Below, piece by piece: positions 1 to 9,175 of a stretch of 64,000 nucleotides of DNA (its first letter is position 1; each line of letters starts with the position of its first letter). This DNA is from Amorphophallus konjac (lineage: Eukaryota > Streptophyta > Magnoliopsida > Alismatales > Araceae). The notes beneath the pieces are model-generated. The model did not search any database. It saw only the letters and a program-made list of their open reading frames with translations, and had not been told where the DNA came from. The stretch covers positions 15,648,856 to 15,712,855 of the forward strand of contig CM040117.1 of the NCBI GenBank assembly GCA_022559845.1. The letters run 5' to 3'. Position numbers and translations under genes: made by a program.

Positions 1-412
1 CAAGGGTAAATTCTTCAGAATCTGAATTTACCTCTTCTGTATTTTTATCACTTTGTTGATCTGTATCATCGGCCATGAGACATTTTTGTCTTTCCTTCTC
101 TTGAGCTTTGATCAGCCGGTCCATTAGCTCCTTCGCCGTCCTACAAGAAGATGCAAATGGATACTTGTTACTACTTACAGAAGCTTTCAATAAACTCAAA
201 GCAGTAACATTACCATGATGCATCATTTTATCCTGATTAGACCACTTGGTCTCATCTAAAGGTAATATGTGTGGACCATGATAAATCAATTTCCAAAGAC
301 TAGGATTAATAGAATTGATCATCATACACAGTTTGCCTAGCCATGAATCAAAATTCAAACCAGTGAAGATTGGCAAACAGTTCATTGATATATGTTCAGT
401 AGAAAAATTCAT
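1..412 (-). CDS. Ty1/copia-like gag, N-terminal part (copia-1), cut by window edge
   Basis: Read on the minus strand from an ATG at 412, the frame stays open for 137 codons to the window edge. The protein has the look of a plant copia gag N-terminus: a proline-initiated stretch with F-x-G-x-N-F-D-x-W near residues 15-25, then L-W-K-L followed by H-G-P. It closely parallels the second gag at 3258-3582. Gag forms the virus-like particle in the cytoplasm. The gene lies just downstream (in minus-strand sense) of a primer-binding site at 473-484 and an LTR at 487-3257. No zinc knuckle or pol is in the window. The superfamily call rests on gag type and PBS/LTR arrangement; the lineage is not assigned. 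Confidence 0.6.
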   Translation of the reverse strand, partial: MNFSTEHISMNCLPIFTGLNFDSWLGKLCMMINSINPSLWKLIYHGPHILPLDETKWSNQDKMMHHGNVTALSLLKASVSSNKYPFASSCRTAKELMDRLIKAQEKERQKCLMADDTDQQSDKNTEEVNSDSEEFTL

Positions 413-472
413 GATTGTGGAATACACTGGGATCACTCTGTAGATTGCAAGATCTAGGGACAACAGAGCCTC

Positions 473-484
473 GCTCTGATACCA
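473..484 (-). other. Primer-binding site of copia-1 (initiator tRNA-Met type)
   Basis: The plus strand reads GCTCTGATACCA, the complement of TGGTATCAGAGC, which pairs with the 3' end of plant initiator tRNA-Met. It sits two bases from the LTR edge at 487 and fixes the element on the minus strand. Confidence 0.8.
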
Positions 485-799
485 ATTGTTGGGTCCCATA
501 GTGCAAGAACACGGATCTAGAGGGGGGGTGAATAGATCCTACTGCTAAAAACTATGACCAATTAAAAACACAAACTAGCACACAGCGGAATTTACCAGAT
601 TGATAGGATTGAGGAAAATAATCTAAACAAGTTTAAACTTGATTCACTCAATCTCGCCGAGCTCACACGATAGCACAAACAGATATGATAGTGAACACAC
701 AATCATAAGAATCAAACCACAGGACACGGGGATTTTTAAGGTGGTTCGGGACCACGACGGGCTCCCTACGTCCACCCCTCACCAAACCGGTAAGGCTTC

Positions 800-1110
800 A
801 CTACACGCTACAAAATGTAGCAACACGGGGACGAACCCCAACACACACACGCTGCTTTCACAGTAAAACACACACATGAGGCCTTGCCCCAACCTGCTGC
901 CACAACAGCACACACACACATACACACACACAGGGGAACACACCCCGAACAATATACCTTACACGGAGATACATCTCCGTCCACACACACGTAGGGCAAT
1001 GCCTACACAACCACACGGGAGAAAACTCCCAACAACACACACGGATATACTCCGCACAAATCGACACACATAAGACCACACACACACTCGGAGACCCCTT
1101 TCTCCGAACA
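800..1110. repeat. CA-rich array of different mini-hairpins in copia-1 LTR
   Basis: In a CACACA background there is a series of short perfect inverted repeats with unlike stems. Examples are GCTAC/GTAGC (807-821), GGGG/CCCC (827-839), ACGGAGAT/ATCTCCGT with a two-base loop (963-980), GTAGG/CCTAC (991-1006), GGGAG/CTCCC (1017-1030), CGGA/TCCG (1042-1054) and TCGGAGA/TCTCCGA (1088-1107). Confidence 0.75.
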
Positions 1111-1919
1111 CCCACACAAAATATTCTGTCAAATGTATATGTAACAATCACAAATATATGCTATGACCATCCACACAAATTCTATATATGTAAACTAGAA
1201 GAATGCATCAAGTATAAGGCTCCCCCTTCTTCATCAAAATCTGATTCTCCTTGCTCGTTGATGGATGATCATAATCTTGACATCATCTTCTTCCTCTCCT
1301 CTAGCCGCTTCTCTTTTCCTTATTCCAATATCCTCTCTTCACCTATACAAAAGAATACATGAGTATTAGAGATGTTGTATCACAAAGATTGTAGCTCATA
1401 TATATATGCAAGAGAGAGTGAACAAAGAACATGTAAATGATTATTACACATCTTAGATGCCCATTCAAAACCTTGAACAATCTCAAACAAAAGATATAGA
1501 AGTGAAAGATCAAGATTACTCCCTCATGAAATGCTTCTACAGGATGAAGAACGTTCTTGAAGCAATTTTGAAGAGATGCAACACGAACAGAGGTTGGATC
1601 TTGATTTCAGATGCTGCCTTCAGTTGTATATGATCTTGAGCCTTGATTCAAGCTTCTTCCCTTCAATTTTAGCTTCAGAGCAAGGTGGAAGAGGGCTTGG
1701 AAGCTTCAACTCCAAACCTACACACCAAAGAATCATTTTCAGCCATCTCCCTAGGGTTTTCACTCCAATAGGATATTTTATAAGCTTAGAACGGTCAAGG
1801 GACAGCTTGGAGACCATATCCACGAATTAGGGAGAGATATAGGGCATTAGGATGTGATTGGTAGGACTTTCGGAGCAAGAAAACGGCGGTCAAAATGTGT
1901 GGCTGGCTATCCGACCGGA

Positions 1920-2190
1920 ATGGGTTGACCCTTCGGGTCGACCCTCAGGCAAACAGAAGCCAAACAGAACAACTTTGTGTTCTGTTTTATAGGGGTCGAC
2001 CCCAGGGGTCGACCCTCGGGCTTCCAGAAACCAAACAGAACATGTTATGTGTTCTGTTTTACAGGGGTCGACCCCAGGGGTCGACCCTCGCGTTCCCAGA
2101 ACCCAAACAGCTGGTTCTGGGTTACATGGGTCGACCCTTGGGGTCGACCCTTGCATGGGTCAACCCCAGGGGTCGACCCTTTCAGGCAGA
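1920..2190. repeat. GGGTCGACCC palindrome array in copia-1 LTR
   Basis: At least eight copies of GGGTCGACC(C) or close variants occur in 270 bp, often as pairs separated by CAGG or TTGG. The pairs are embedded in partly duplicated spacer units containing 'gttctgttttacagg'-like text. Confidence 0.85.
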
Positions 2191-3257
2191 TTACACAAAA
2201 AATAGCTCTACGCGCTTCGGCGACAGGAATTAATTCTCCCAGCTCCGAACTCCGATCGAAGCAAGACTGGAGGCGTTGGAAAGATGACTCCCAGAGCTAC
2301 AACATATAATTTTTTGAGGGGAGATCCAACGGTTGGATTGAAAATGGTGAAGACTGTAAGACAGTTTGAGTTTGAAAAATAACTAAAACCTCCATCATAC
2401 CAAAGGGAAACAATTGATTAAATGTTACCATAATCCATGAAGATCAACAATGATTTTGCATCCTGAAAAACATGATAAACCAAGAGGTTAGATTCAAGAT
2501 CAAAATATATGGGTCATGCATTAACATATGAAGCTAGTTTTGAGACCGAGACCCAAAAGTCATGAAATGTGATTGCGAAATCATTAGCATGAGGCATATG
2601 AGCATTCCCATGATAGATCAGTATCAAGGCATTAGAGAACTCAATTTTTCAGTTCAAGATTAGAAGAGTCTCACCATGGATTCCAATATAACTTCTTACC
2701 TTGAAGCAATATTACCCTGCACTATATGGCAATGAACTCATAAGCAAGTTGATGTTAAACCGAATCTCAAGATCCCAATTTCAACCCAATTCTCCTACAA
2801 GCCATTTCACCAACCATTTAAGCCATATGATCTGAAGGACAAGGAACCATCATTCAAACTCATCAAATCACATATCATTCCCTCCATTCATTTAGCATTA
2901 CCAAAGTACACATTCATGATATGAGGCTCAATATGACATGATGTACATGAGGCTCAATAGGACATGATGCTCGAGTGTGCTTTTCACAAAGGCCTTTCAC
3001 ATTGAAGATAGAGCAACCGCACCAAGTGTAGATGGAATGTATATGTAATGTGCTAACCTCAAAGCACGTATGAACCTCAAAGAGTCACAGATGCATTCAC
3101 ATGATGATATCCCAAAAGAAACAGTTTGTAATCAAATAGTTTGTAATCATTTCCACAATCATTACATACTTCATACATATGAAGACATGAGTAACCATTC
3201 ACGTACAAGGCCAAGCAACAGAGTCATTTTATAATCATCAAAATCACATACACAACA

Positions 3258-3582
3258 ATCTGTCTTCATGCTTTTCCTGGAAGCTAGCTAAACCATCCAA
3301 TATGTCTTTAGCGGAGCTGCAATGGGAGACAAAGGGAAAATGACTAGAGTTAACTGCAGCAAAAAATAACTTTAGAACCAAGCAATTTTGATCATGTTTG
3401 AGCTTATAATCTTCAGTCCAAATGGCTTTGTCTTGAGGCAATTCATAGGGACCATGTGAAATAAGCTTCCATAGCTTAGGATTGTATGAATTGACTAGAC
3501 TGCACATTCTTCTTATCCACAAATCAAAGTTAGAACCATCAAACACCGGTGGAGAATTCAAGGTGTACATTTTGGTAGTCAT
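3258..3582 (-). pseudogene. Ty1/copia-like gag fragment (copia-2), cut by copia-1
   Basis: From an ATG at 3582 the minus strand encodes about 108 residues of a gag N-terminus. It contains F-D-G-S-N-F-D-L-W around residues 14-22, then L-W-K-L-I-S-H-G-P, the same layout as the partial gag at 1-412. The gag similarity stops where the TG...CA edge of the copia-1 LTR begins at 3257; reading on runs into LTR sequence and stops at once. The gene is therefore broken by insertion. PBS and LTR of the same element follow at 3631 and 3645. Confidence 0.65.
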
Positions 3583-3630
3583 TGATCTAGATCTCTCTAG
3601 ATTGTTAAATCTATGAAAAATCGAGCCTTA

Positions 3631-3642
3631 GCTCTGATACCA
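3631..3642 (-). other. Primer-binding site of copia-2
   Basis: GCTCTGATACCA lies two bases from the LTR edge at 3645, the same arrangement as in copia-1. It is complementary to the initiator tRNA-Met 3' end. Confidence 0.8.
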
Positions 3643-4045
3643 ATTGAAGTCCCGCGATCAATGACACCTAAGAGGGGGGGTGAATTGGGTGATAATAACT
3701 TTTAGGAAAACTTTGTCCGATTCAAATACAAAACTTCTCACAGCAGAATTTAATACAACACGTAAGACAATTAGGCAAGATGAAGATTTACGGAGAGACA
3801 AGTTGATGCACGTTAAGATTCAAATGTGACTAAATGAATCAAACTCAACTTAGCCCTATGTGTGTGTTCAAAATTAGATGTGTGAAGCAGTCTGATTATA
3901 TCAAGTGTGTGTGTGATAGTGTCAATTTAAACCTGTGAATGGAGATAGAGGAAATGGACAATCACACAGGCATTCATAATGACACAATAATTTTTAAGGT
4001 GGTTCGGGACCACGCCGGGCTCCCTACGTCCACCCCTCACTCAAC

Positions 4046-4400
4046 TGAATCAGGCTTCACTACTGGTAAACCAGCACGGAGATAAATCCCCACACACACA
4101 CGGAACCAAGTTCCAACACGCGCGCAGGGCGACACCTGCACACACACAAGGAACAAACCCCTACACATACACACACGGGGAACAAACTCCCTACGAGGAG
4201 AACTCTCCTCACGCTGTAAATACAGCAACAACGGGGATGAACCCCACACACTCTGGATTCTAAACCCAGCAGCAGACACACACTGTGGATCTGAAATCCA
4301 CCAGCTCACTCGCACAAACTGTGGATCTGAAAAGATCCTCACACACAAACACACGAATCCAGATATATCCACACACACACACGTGGATCTGAAGTCCATA
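4046..4400. repeat. CA-rich array of different mini-hairpins in copia-2 LTR
   Basis: Successive perfect inverted repeats with different stems are CTGG/CCAG (4063-4074), GGAAC/GTTCC (4102-4114), GCAGG/CCTGC (4124-4139), GAGGAGA/TCTCCTC with a two-base loop (4195-4210), GCTGTA/TACAGC (4213-4226), GGGG/CCCC (4233-4245), GTGGAT/ATCCAC (4285-4301) and GGATC/GATCC (4323-4338). Spacers are CACACA-like. Confidence 0.78.
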
Positions 4401-5059
4401 CACACACTGATGTTCACAAATAAAGAACAAGAACACACTTGAAGCTCAAGATAAAACTGAAGAAGAATATAAGATAAAAGAGCTCAGATCTAGGTTTCCC
4501 CTTTGATGAAAGCTACAGATCTTGTATGAGGCTTGCTTCTTCACTTGAATGGAGATTGATTGGCTTCAGATGGAGCTTGAAGAGCTTGGGAATGGATGAA
4601 GAGTTCTTCCATGAGCTACTATTCATGGAGCTACAGTAGCCTTCCTTCTTCCCTTGGCAGCCTCTCCTTCAACCCTTCTTGCTTGCTTGCTTGCTTCTTC
4701 TCCTTTCTCCCTTAGACAGCTTTCCCTTGAATCCTTGCTTGCTTTCTTCCTCACTTCATTGAAGGTTGTTGGCTTCAGATGGACCTTGAATAGCTTGGGG
4801 ATGTATGAAGAACTTGCTGCACGAAGTACTGTTCACGGAGCTACAGTACCTTCTATCTCCTTGGACAGCCTCCCCTTGATCTCTTCAAGTGATTAGGGTT
4901 ATGACCCCATTAGGTTGTTTTTATATCTCTTGAATGGTCAAGAGACCTGCCCCAGACCAGATCCACAAATCCTGCCTTGATTGATGGCAGTGGGCTTAAA
5001 TAATTGGGAAAAGATCCCTCTCCACGAGCTTGAAATTGAAAGTCAACTATGGCTGCCTC

Positions 5060-5240
5060 GGGTCTAGCAGTCGACCGGTAGCATGGGGCGGTCGACCGGA
5101 ATTTTACAGATTTTGAAGATTTCGTTGTTGGGAAAATCGGTCGATCGACCCATGGCTGGCGGTTGACCGAAATATGTAAAGTTCTAGATTTCGAGCTTCT
5201 GTTAATTCTGGTCAACCGACCCTTCCTCTCTGGTTGACCG
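5060..5240. repeat. GGTCGACC-type dyads in copia-2 LTR
   Basis: Several half-sites and palindromes built on GGTCGACC, GGTCGATCGACC and GGTTGACC occur between 5069 and 5237. They lie in the same relative place as the palindrome array of copia-1. Confidence 0.7.
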
Positions 5241-6069
5241 AACAGTGAATATCCTGCAAAAACAAGTTGTTAGCCTAGCAAAATATATCCATATGATCAA
5301 GGCTTGTGCTTACAACAATATTCATATAATCTGAGCTTCATTCAACCCAATTATCAATAAGACTCATATAGCACTGCAATCATCCAATGTGAGTGTATCA
5401 TGTGACCAAGTTCCATTCCACTCAGTTTCCCAGTGTTTGCATGAGGGGTTCAAGCCTTGTAGCTAGAATGAAAACCGTATGAGGAATATACATGAAGGTA
5501 TCAAGTGAGTATATGCAACGGACTAGAGAGAGGTTAAATGATTACACAAAAAAACCAAGTGTTCCTTGAAGTTTAATCATTATGAAACCACATATCAACC
5601 TCTTTCCACCAAGATTCACATAAAAAGATATTACCATGCATCCACGTGATATTTAGGTGCCTTCCAACCGTCTCTGTCCTGTAAAAGTCAAAGTAAACCA
5701 TGAGATCCTCATGGATATCAAAATTTCCATTCTAAAGCTCACCTTTTGACATCAACTCATTCTTCCACAAACATGAATGATTATCAACTGAATAGAAGTT
5801 AATGCAAGCGCATATGGTATAATCATCTACGCATAAACCATTACATGTTCAGCCACAAAAGTTCCATATGAAAGGAACATGAACCACAGTATGAACCTCC
5901 AAAAGCCATTTGTCATCGCAACCATACATGAACAGCAAGAGCACAAGGGCTCTTTGGTTATCACAAAACCAAGTAGCATGTAGCAAAGTTGAATCGTTGT
6001 AAACTCATGAAACCTCATACCATAAGTTTAGTTATCATCAAAAACATATGCAAGGCATATACAACATTA

Positions 6070-6158
6070 TGAACGTGCTATAGGCGGGTGGCACGTTCTG
6101 AACGTGCTATAGGCGAGTAGCACGTTCTGAACATGCTATAGGCGAGTAGCGCGTTCAT
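6070..6158. repeat. GAACGTGCTA/TAGCACGTTC dyad array in LTR C'
   Basis: Three successive units have the form GAACGTGCTATAGGCG followed by AGTAGCACGTTC or a close variant. Each is an inverted repeat with arms of 8-10 bases around a short GGCG loop. Confidence 0.85.
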
Positions 6159-6622
6159 GTGGGTGACCAGTCGGGCGGGCCAGGGCGTGTGGACTACAGC
6201 TGATCATGTTCCCCTTGGCCCGTGTGAGTCCCGGACATCCCAGGGGGTACCGTGACCGTGTTTTTGGGTGTCCAGAGATACCGTGTTACCTCGATTAGTG
6301 TGCCCGTGGGTTTAGAAAGTCCGGGTGACCCCATGTGTTCCGGGCTTTCGTGTTCTCGCTAGATCGAGTCATCGTGTGTCGGTATGAGTGCGGCGGGGCT
6401 TCCCCGCACGTCGTGGGTTTCTCCGGAAGGTGGTTTTCGAGTGGGCCAGGTGTGTTGCCTTGGACTGTGGGTCCAATCAACTAGGCTAGGGCTGGAGGTT
6501 TCCTGTGTGTCCCTTGGACAAGGGATTAACCTGGTGGCTTGTGAGCTACCTTGGGAATTATGCTACCGTGGTTTCAGACCTAGGGATTAGGCTAGATTGA
6601 CGGCGCTGTGCTGTCCTTGTAC

Positions 6623-6660
6623 AACGGTCTTGACCCGAGTCGTGCGACTCAAGGACCGTT
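6623..6660 (+). other. Conserved LTR hairpin, C' copy
   Basis: Outer arms AACGGTC (6623-6629) and GACCGTT (6654-6660) enclose an inner stem GAGTC/GACTC (6637-6650) with a GTGC loop. The same hairpin is found in B', B, C and, decayed, in the E 3' LTR. Confidence 0.7.
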
Positions 6661-7915
6661 GGATTTAGTAGGTCTAGTGGGCTGTCCAAAGTCTGGTGGC
6701 GTCGTGCCGCCTGGTACTCCACGTTACTTGCGATGGGTGCGTGCGTGGCTTTCCGTGTTCATGTTTAGTGACCTCTCACTGGTCGTAGCCTTCTTACGGC
6801 ACACGTGTGCTGACCCACCCGAGTGTGGTGGAGCGGCTTACCCGGAGAGACAGTTTTTAGGCTGGTTACCGTAGGGCCCCCCCGCGCAGCCTGAGTCCAG
6901 GCTTTGGGGGAAGAACCAGCTAGAGGATCTGACCTATGGCACATGGTCTGTGTGTGCACACTTAGTTAGGGGCCCGCACTGACGAGCGCAACCCCAGCTA
7001 GTCCTCGTTTTGAGTTCCTGGTTACTGTGTTTCTCTGTCTCCGCCTGGGGCATGGTAGCGAGACACCTGAGGCTGTGGACTAAGTCGTCAGTAGACGCAT
7101 CTGGCCTTGCTTCTGGTGGGCAGTGCTCCTGTCACTTGACGTGAGTTTCACGTGACTCGAGTTTTCATTTCCCATCTGTGAGACGTGGTTTTACGTGTAG
7201 CTTCCGGGTGTGTTCTCAAGGTAGAGGTCTAGGGTTTTCGGTGAGCGTCATCGAGGGTTTTCCCTAGATCATGTTGGTTTCGCGATGGTGAGGTCGTGAC
7301 CGTGTCCCTAGACCGAGTGGTCTTGGGTTGGGCCTTTGTCTATAAGACGGGCCCCCGCGATAGGGTTGTCGAGGTGTGTTTTTTGGCAGCGTAGCCAGAG
7401 GTCTATCCGTTAGACTGGTGTTTCCTCGACTCGAGATCGGGGCGTGTTTTCTAGTACAGTAGGAGTAGCTGTAGTGTTGAGTTTTTACCGGCCACCGATT
7501 TACTGTTCCTACTGTAGTTTCTGCTTTCTATTACTGCCGTTGTTTACGGTTGGGGTTCTGCGGGACCCCTACTGAGCCAGTGACAGGAGGCTCACCCTTG
7601 CTTTTCAGGTGCGGCGGCTCTTCCTCGAGGTTCGAGGGTGCCGTGCGGAGGTTCTTAGTTGCCAGCTTGCCGGGCCACGTGTTCACTTGCCGTTGGGTAC
7701 ATTCTTCTGCCTTAGACTGTACTTTCTGTTGGACTAGACTCTGTTGTAGTTGTTTATCTATTTCTATTAATTATTGAATTGTCCTACTTTATTTCATATT
7801 TCTTTGTACCTCCACACTCCTTTTCAACCCTTCCGAGCCTCAACTCGTGGGCGGCGGGCCAAGATTCGAATGGTATCGGGTTCCTTTCCCGGTATCCAGA
7901 TCTTGGGTCGTCACA

Positions 7916-8640
7916 GCTAAAATTCAATTGGGTCCCTAATGAATGTTGTAGACCCTTCCAAAATTGAGATGTGAATCGAGGGTTTTGATCAGAAATGATG
8001 GTAACAGGGACACCATGTAATTTCATAATTTCTTTTATGTACAAGGCAGCCAAGATATCTACGGACCATCGACTTTTAATAAGTAGAAAGTGAGCCGATT
8101 TAGTCAAGCGGTCAATGATCACCCATATACCATCATGTCAACCTCTTGACTTAGGTAGACCCATGATGAAATCCATCCCTATACTCTCCCACTTCCACTC
8201 GGGAATTTCCAAGGGCTGTAACTTTCCAGCGGGCTTTTGATGTTCCGTCTTAACCTGCTGACAAGTGAGGCCGCGCGACACGTAGTCCGCCATTTCCCTC
8301 TTCATATTGGGCCACCAAAAATTCCTTTTAAGATCTTGATACATCTTGGTAGCACCTGCGTGAATGGCATACCTTGATTTGTGAGCTTATTCCATGATCA
8401 GCTTCTTAGTATCTGTATGATCCGGTATACAGATCCAACCTCGGAACAGCAACCTTCCGTCCATCGCGGTAGAGAAATCTGGCCGTTGATCAATATTGGC
8501 CTTGATTTTCATCAGTGTGGGGTCATTTTCTTACAACTTGACCAGGTCTTCTATTAATGTAGGTCGTGACCGGATATTGGCAATAAAACACTCTTCTTTC
8601 TCTGTATCAATATCTAGATTTAGCTAAGCATTTTGAGGTT
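7916..8640 (-). pseudogene. Integrase fragment of element G
   Basis: The minus strand encodes the N-terminal zinc-binding region, with H..H near the 'KMYQDLKRNFWWP' neighbourhood and L-T-C-Q at about 8255 (the first cysteine of C-x2-C is replaced by Gly). The catalytic core follows, with G-M-D-F-I-M-G-L-P near 8165 and I-I-S-D-Q-N-P-R-F-T-S near 8005. Integrase joins retroelement cDNA to host DNA. There are stop codons near 8385, 8535 and 8139. In the second motif the usual S-D-R-D is S-D-Q-N. The frame ends in N-F-S at the junction with LTR C', so the third acidic residue is missing. It is not functional. Confidence 0.75.
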
Positions 8641-8938
8641 GTACCGAGCTAGCCTTCCACCAAGTACGCGCATCTTTGTTTATTTAGAATGTGGAGAGGC
8701 GGACCTTCTCTTGGTCGGTGCATTGCATGACATCAAATATCCGGTTCATCTTAATGATCCAATTTTCAGCCTCGTTGGGGTTAGAGGATCCAGAGAACCG
8801 TGGAGGATTCATACTCCAGAAGTTGATGTGCAAATTACCTGTGCCAGCCCTTGCGCCAGCTTGGGCTACAGTTTGGAGGGCCTGGGTAAGACCCGCAACG
8901 GTTTGTTGCATCTCATCCTAGTTTACACGGTGAGCCAT
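8641..8938 (-). pseudogene. Gag N-terminal fragment of element G
   Basis: The frame begins at an ATG at 8938 (M-A-H-R-V), meets a stop after six codons, and continues with a chromovirus gag N-terminus including L-T-Q-A-L-Q, P-P-R-F-S-G-S and R-I-F-D-V-M-Q-C. After D-A-R-T-W-W-K near 8650 the frame passes straight into sequence that normally lies just before integrase. The rest of gag plus PR, RT and RNase H are therefore deleted. It matches the gag start of element A at 23144. Confidence 0.7.
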
Positions 8939-9156
8939 TGCGAGAATATGGTACCTGAGAAAATAAACACTTAGTTATTTCCTTGGAATTTAGGGAGTTA
9001 AACTATAGATGAATTTCTAAATAACTATCTCATCCTGAGCTCTACCCAAATCTCGCATAGGTTAGGAAGTTTCTTTCCTGAGTTCACAGGTGTGGGTCCT
9101 TAATCCTTGGACTTAGCCAATGACATGACATTTTCTTAGGACTTACTTATGCCTAG

Positions 9157-9168
9157 GCTCTGATACCA
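9157..9168 (-). other. Primer-binding site of element G
   Basis: GCTCTGATACCA (minus strand TGGTATCAGAGC) is separated from the LTR edge at 9176 by CTTTAAC. The same spacing and spacer type occur in element A. Confidence 0.8.
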
Positions 9169-9175
9169 CTTTAAC

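Larger units (their letters stand above)
487..3257 (-). mobile_element. LTR of copia-1 (5' LTR, reversed)
   Basis: The 2.77 kb LTR starts next to the PBS with TGTTGGG and ends on the plus strand with ACAACA, giving TG...CA on the minus strand. It contains the run of seven G before a GAATAG-like block at 522-535 and the 'ggtggttcgggaccac...tccctacgtccaccc' region typical of such LTRs (739-778). It also holds a CA-rich hairpin array (about 800-1110) and a GGGTCGACCC array (about 1920-2190). The far end cuts the gag of copia-2, so copia-1 inserted into copia-2. The right boundary was set by comparing it with the end of the copia-2 LTR. The rest (1150-1900, 2300-3240) shows no genes. Confidence 0.65.
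3645..6066 (-). mobile_element. LTR of copia-2 (5' LTR, reversed)
   Basis: The 2.42 kb LTR runs from TGAAGTCCCG next to the PBS to ATACAACA. It has the same order of landmarks as the copia-1 LTR: a G-run followed by GAATTGGG, the 'ggtggttcgggaccac' block (3998-4013), a CA-rich hairpin array, an EcoRI-less pyrimidine block and a GGTCGACC array. Overall identity to copia-1 is moderate, so these are two related families. The far end enters the array of LTR C' at 6067. No host gene is seen inside. Confidence 0.65.
6067..7915 (+). mobile_element. Truncated gypsy LTR C' (3' part), plus strand
   Basis: This 1.85 kb block matches the downstream two thirds of the element C LTR read in reverse. It shares the 'gattaggctagattgacggc' neighbourhood, the block before the LTR end, and the terminus ATCTTGGGTCGTCACA at 7900-7915. 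Its left edge lies inside an inverted-repeat array and is cut by the copia-2 LTR. Its right edge cuts the integrase of element G. No reading frame looks coding. It may be a solo LTR or the 3' LTR of an element continuing to the left of the window. Confidence 0.7.
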
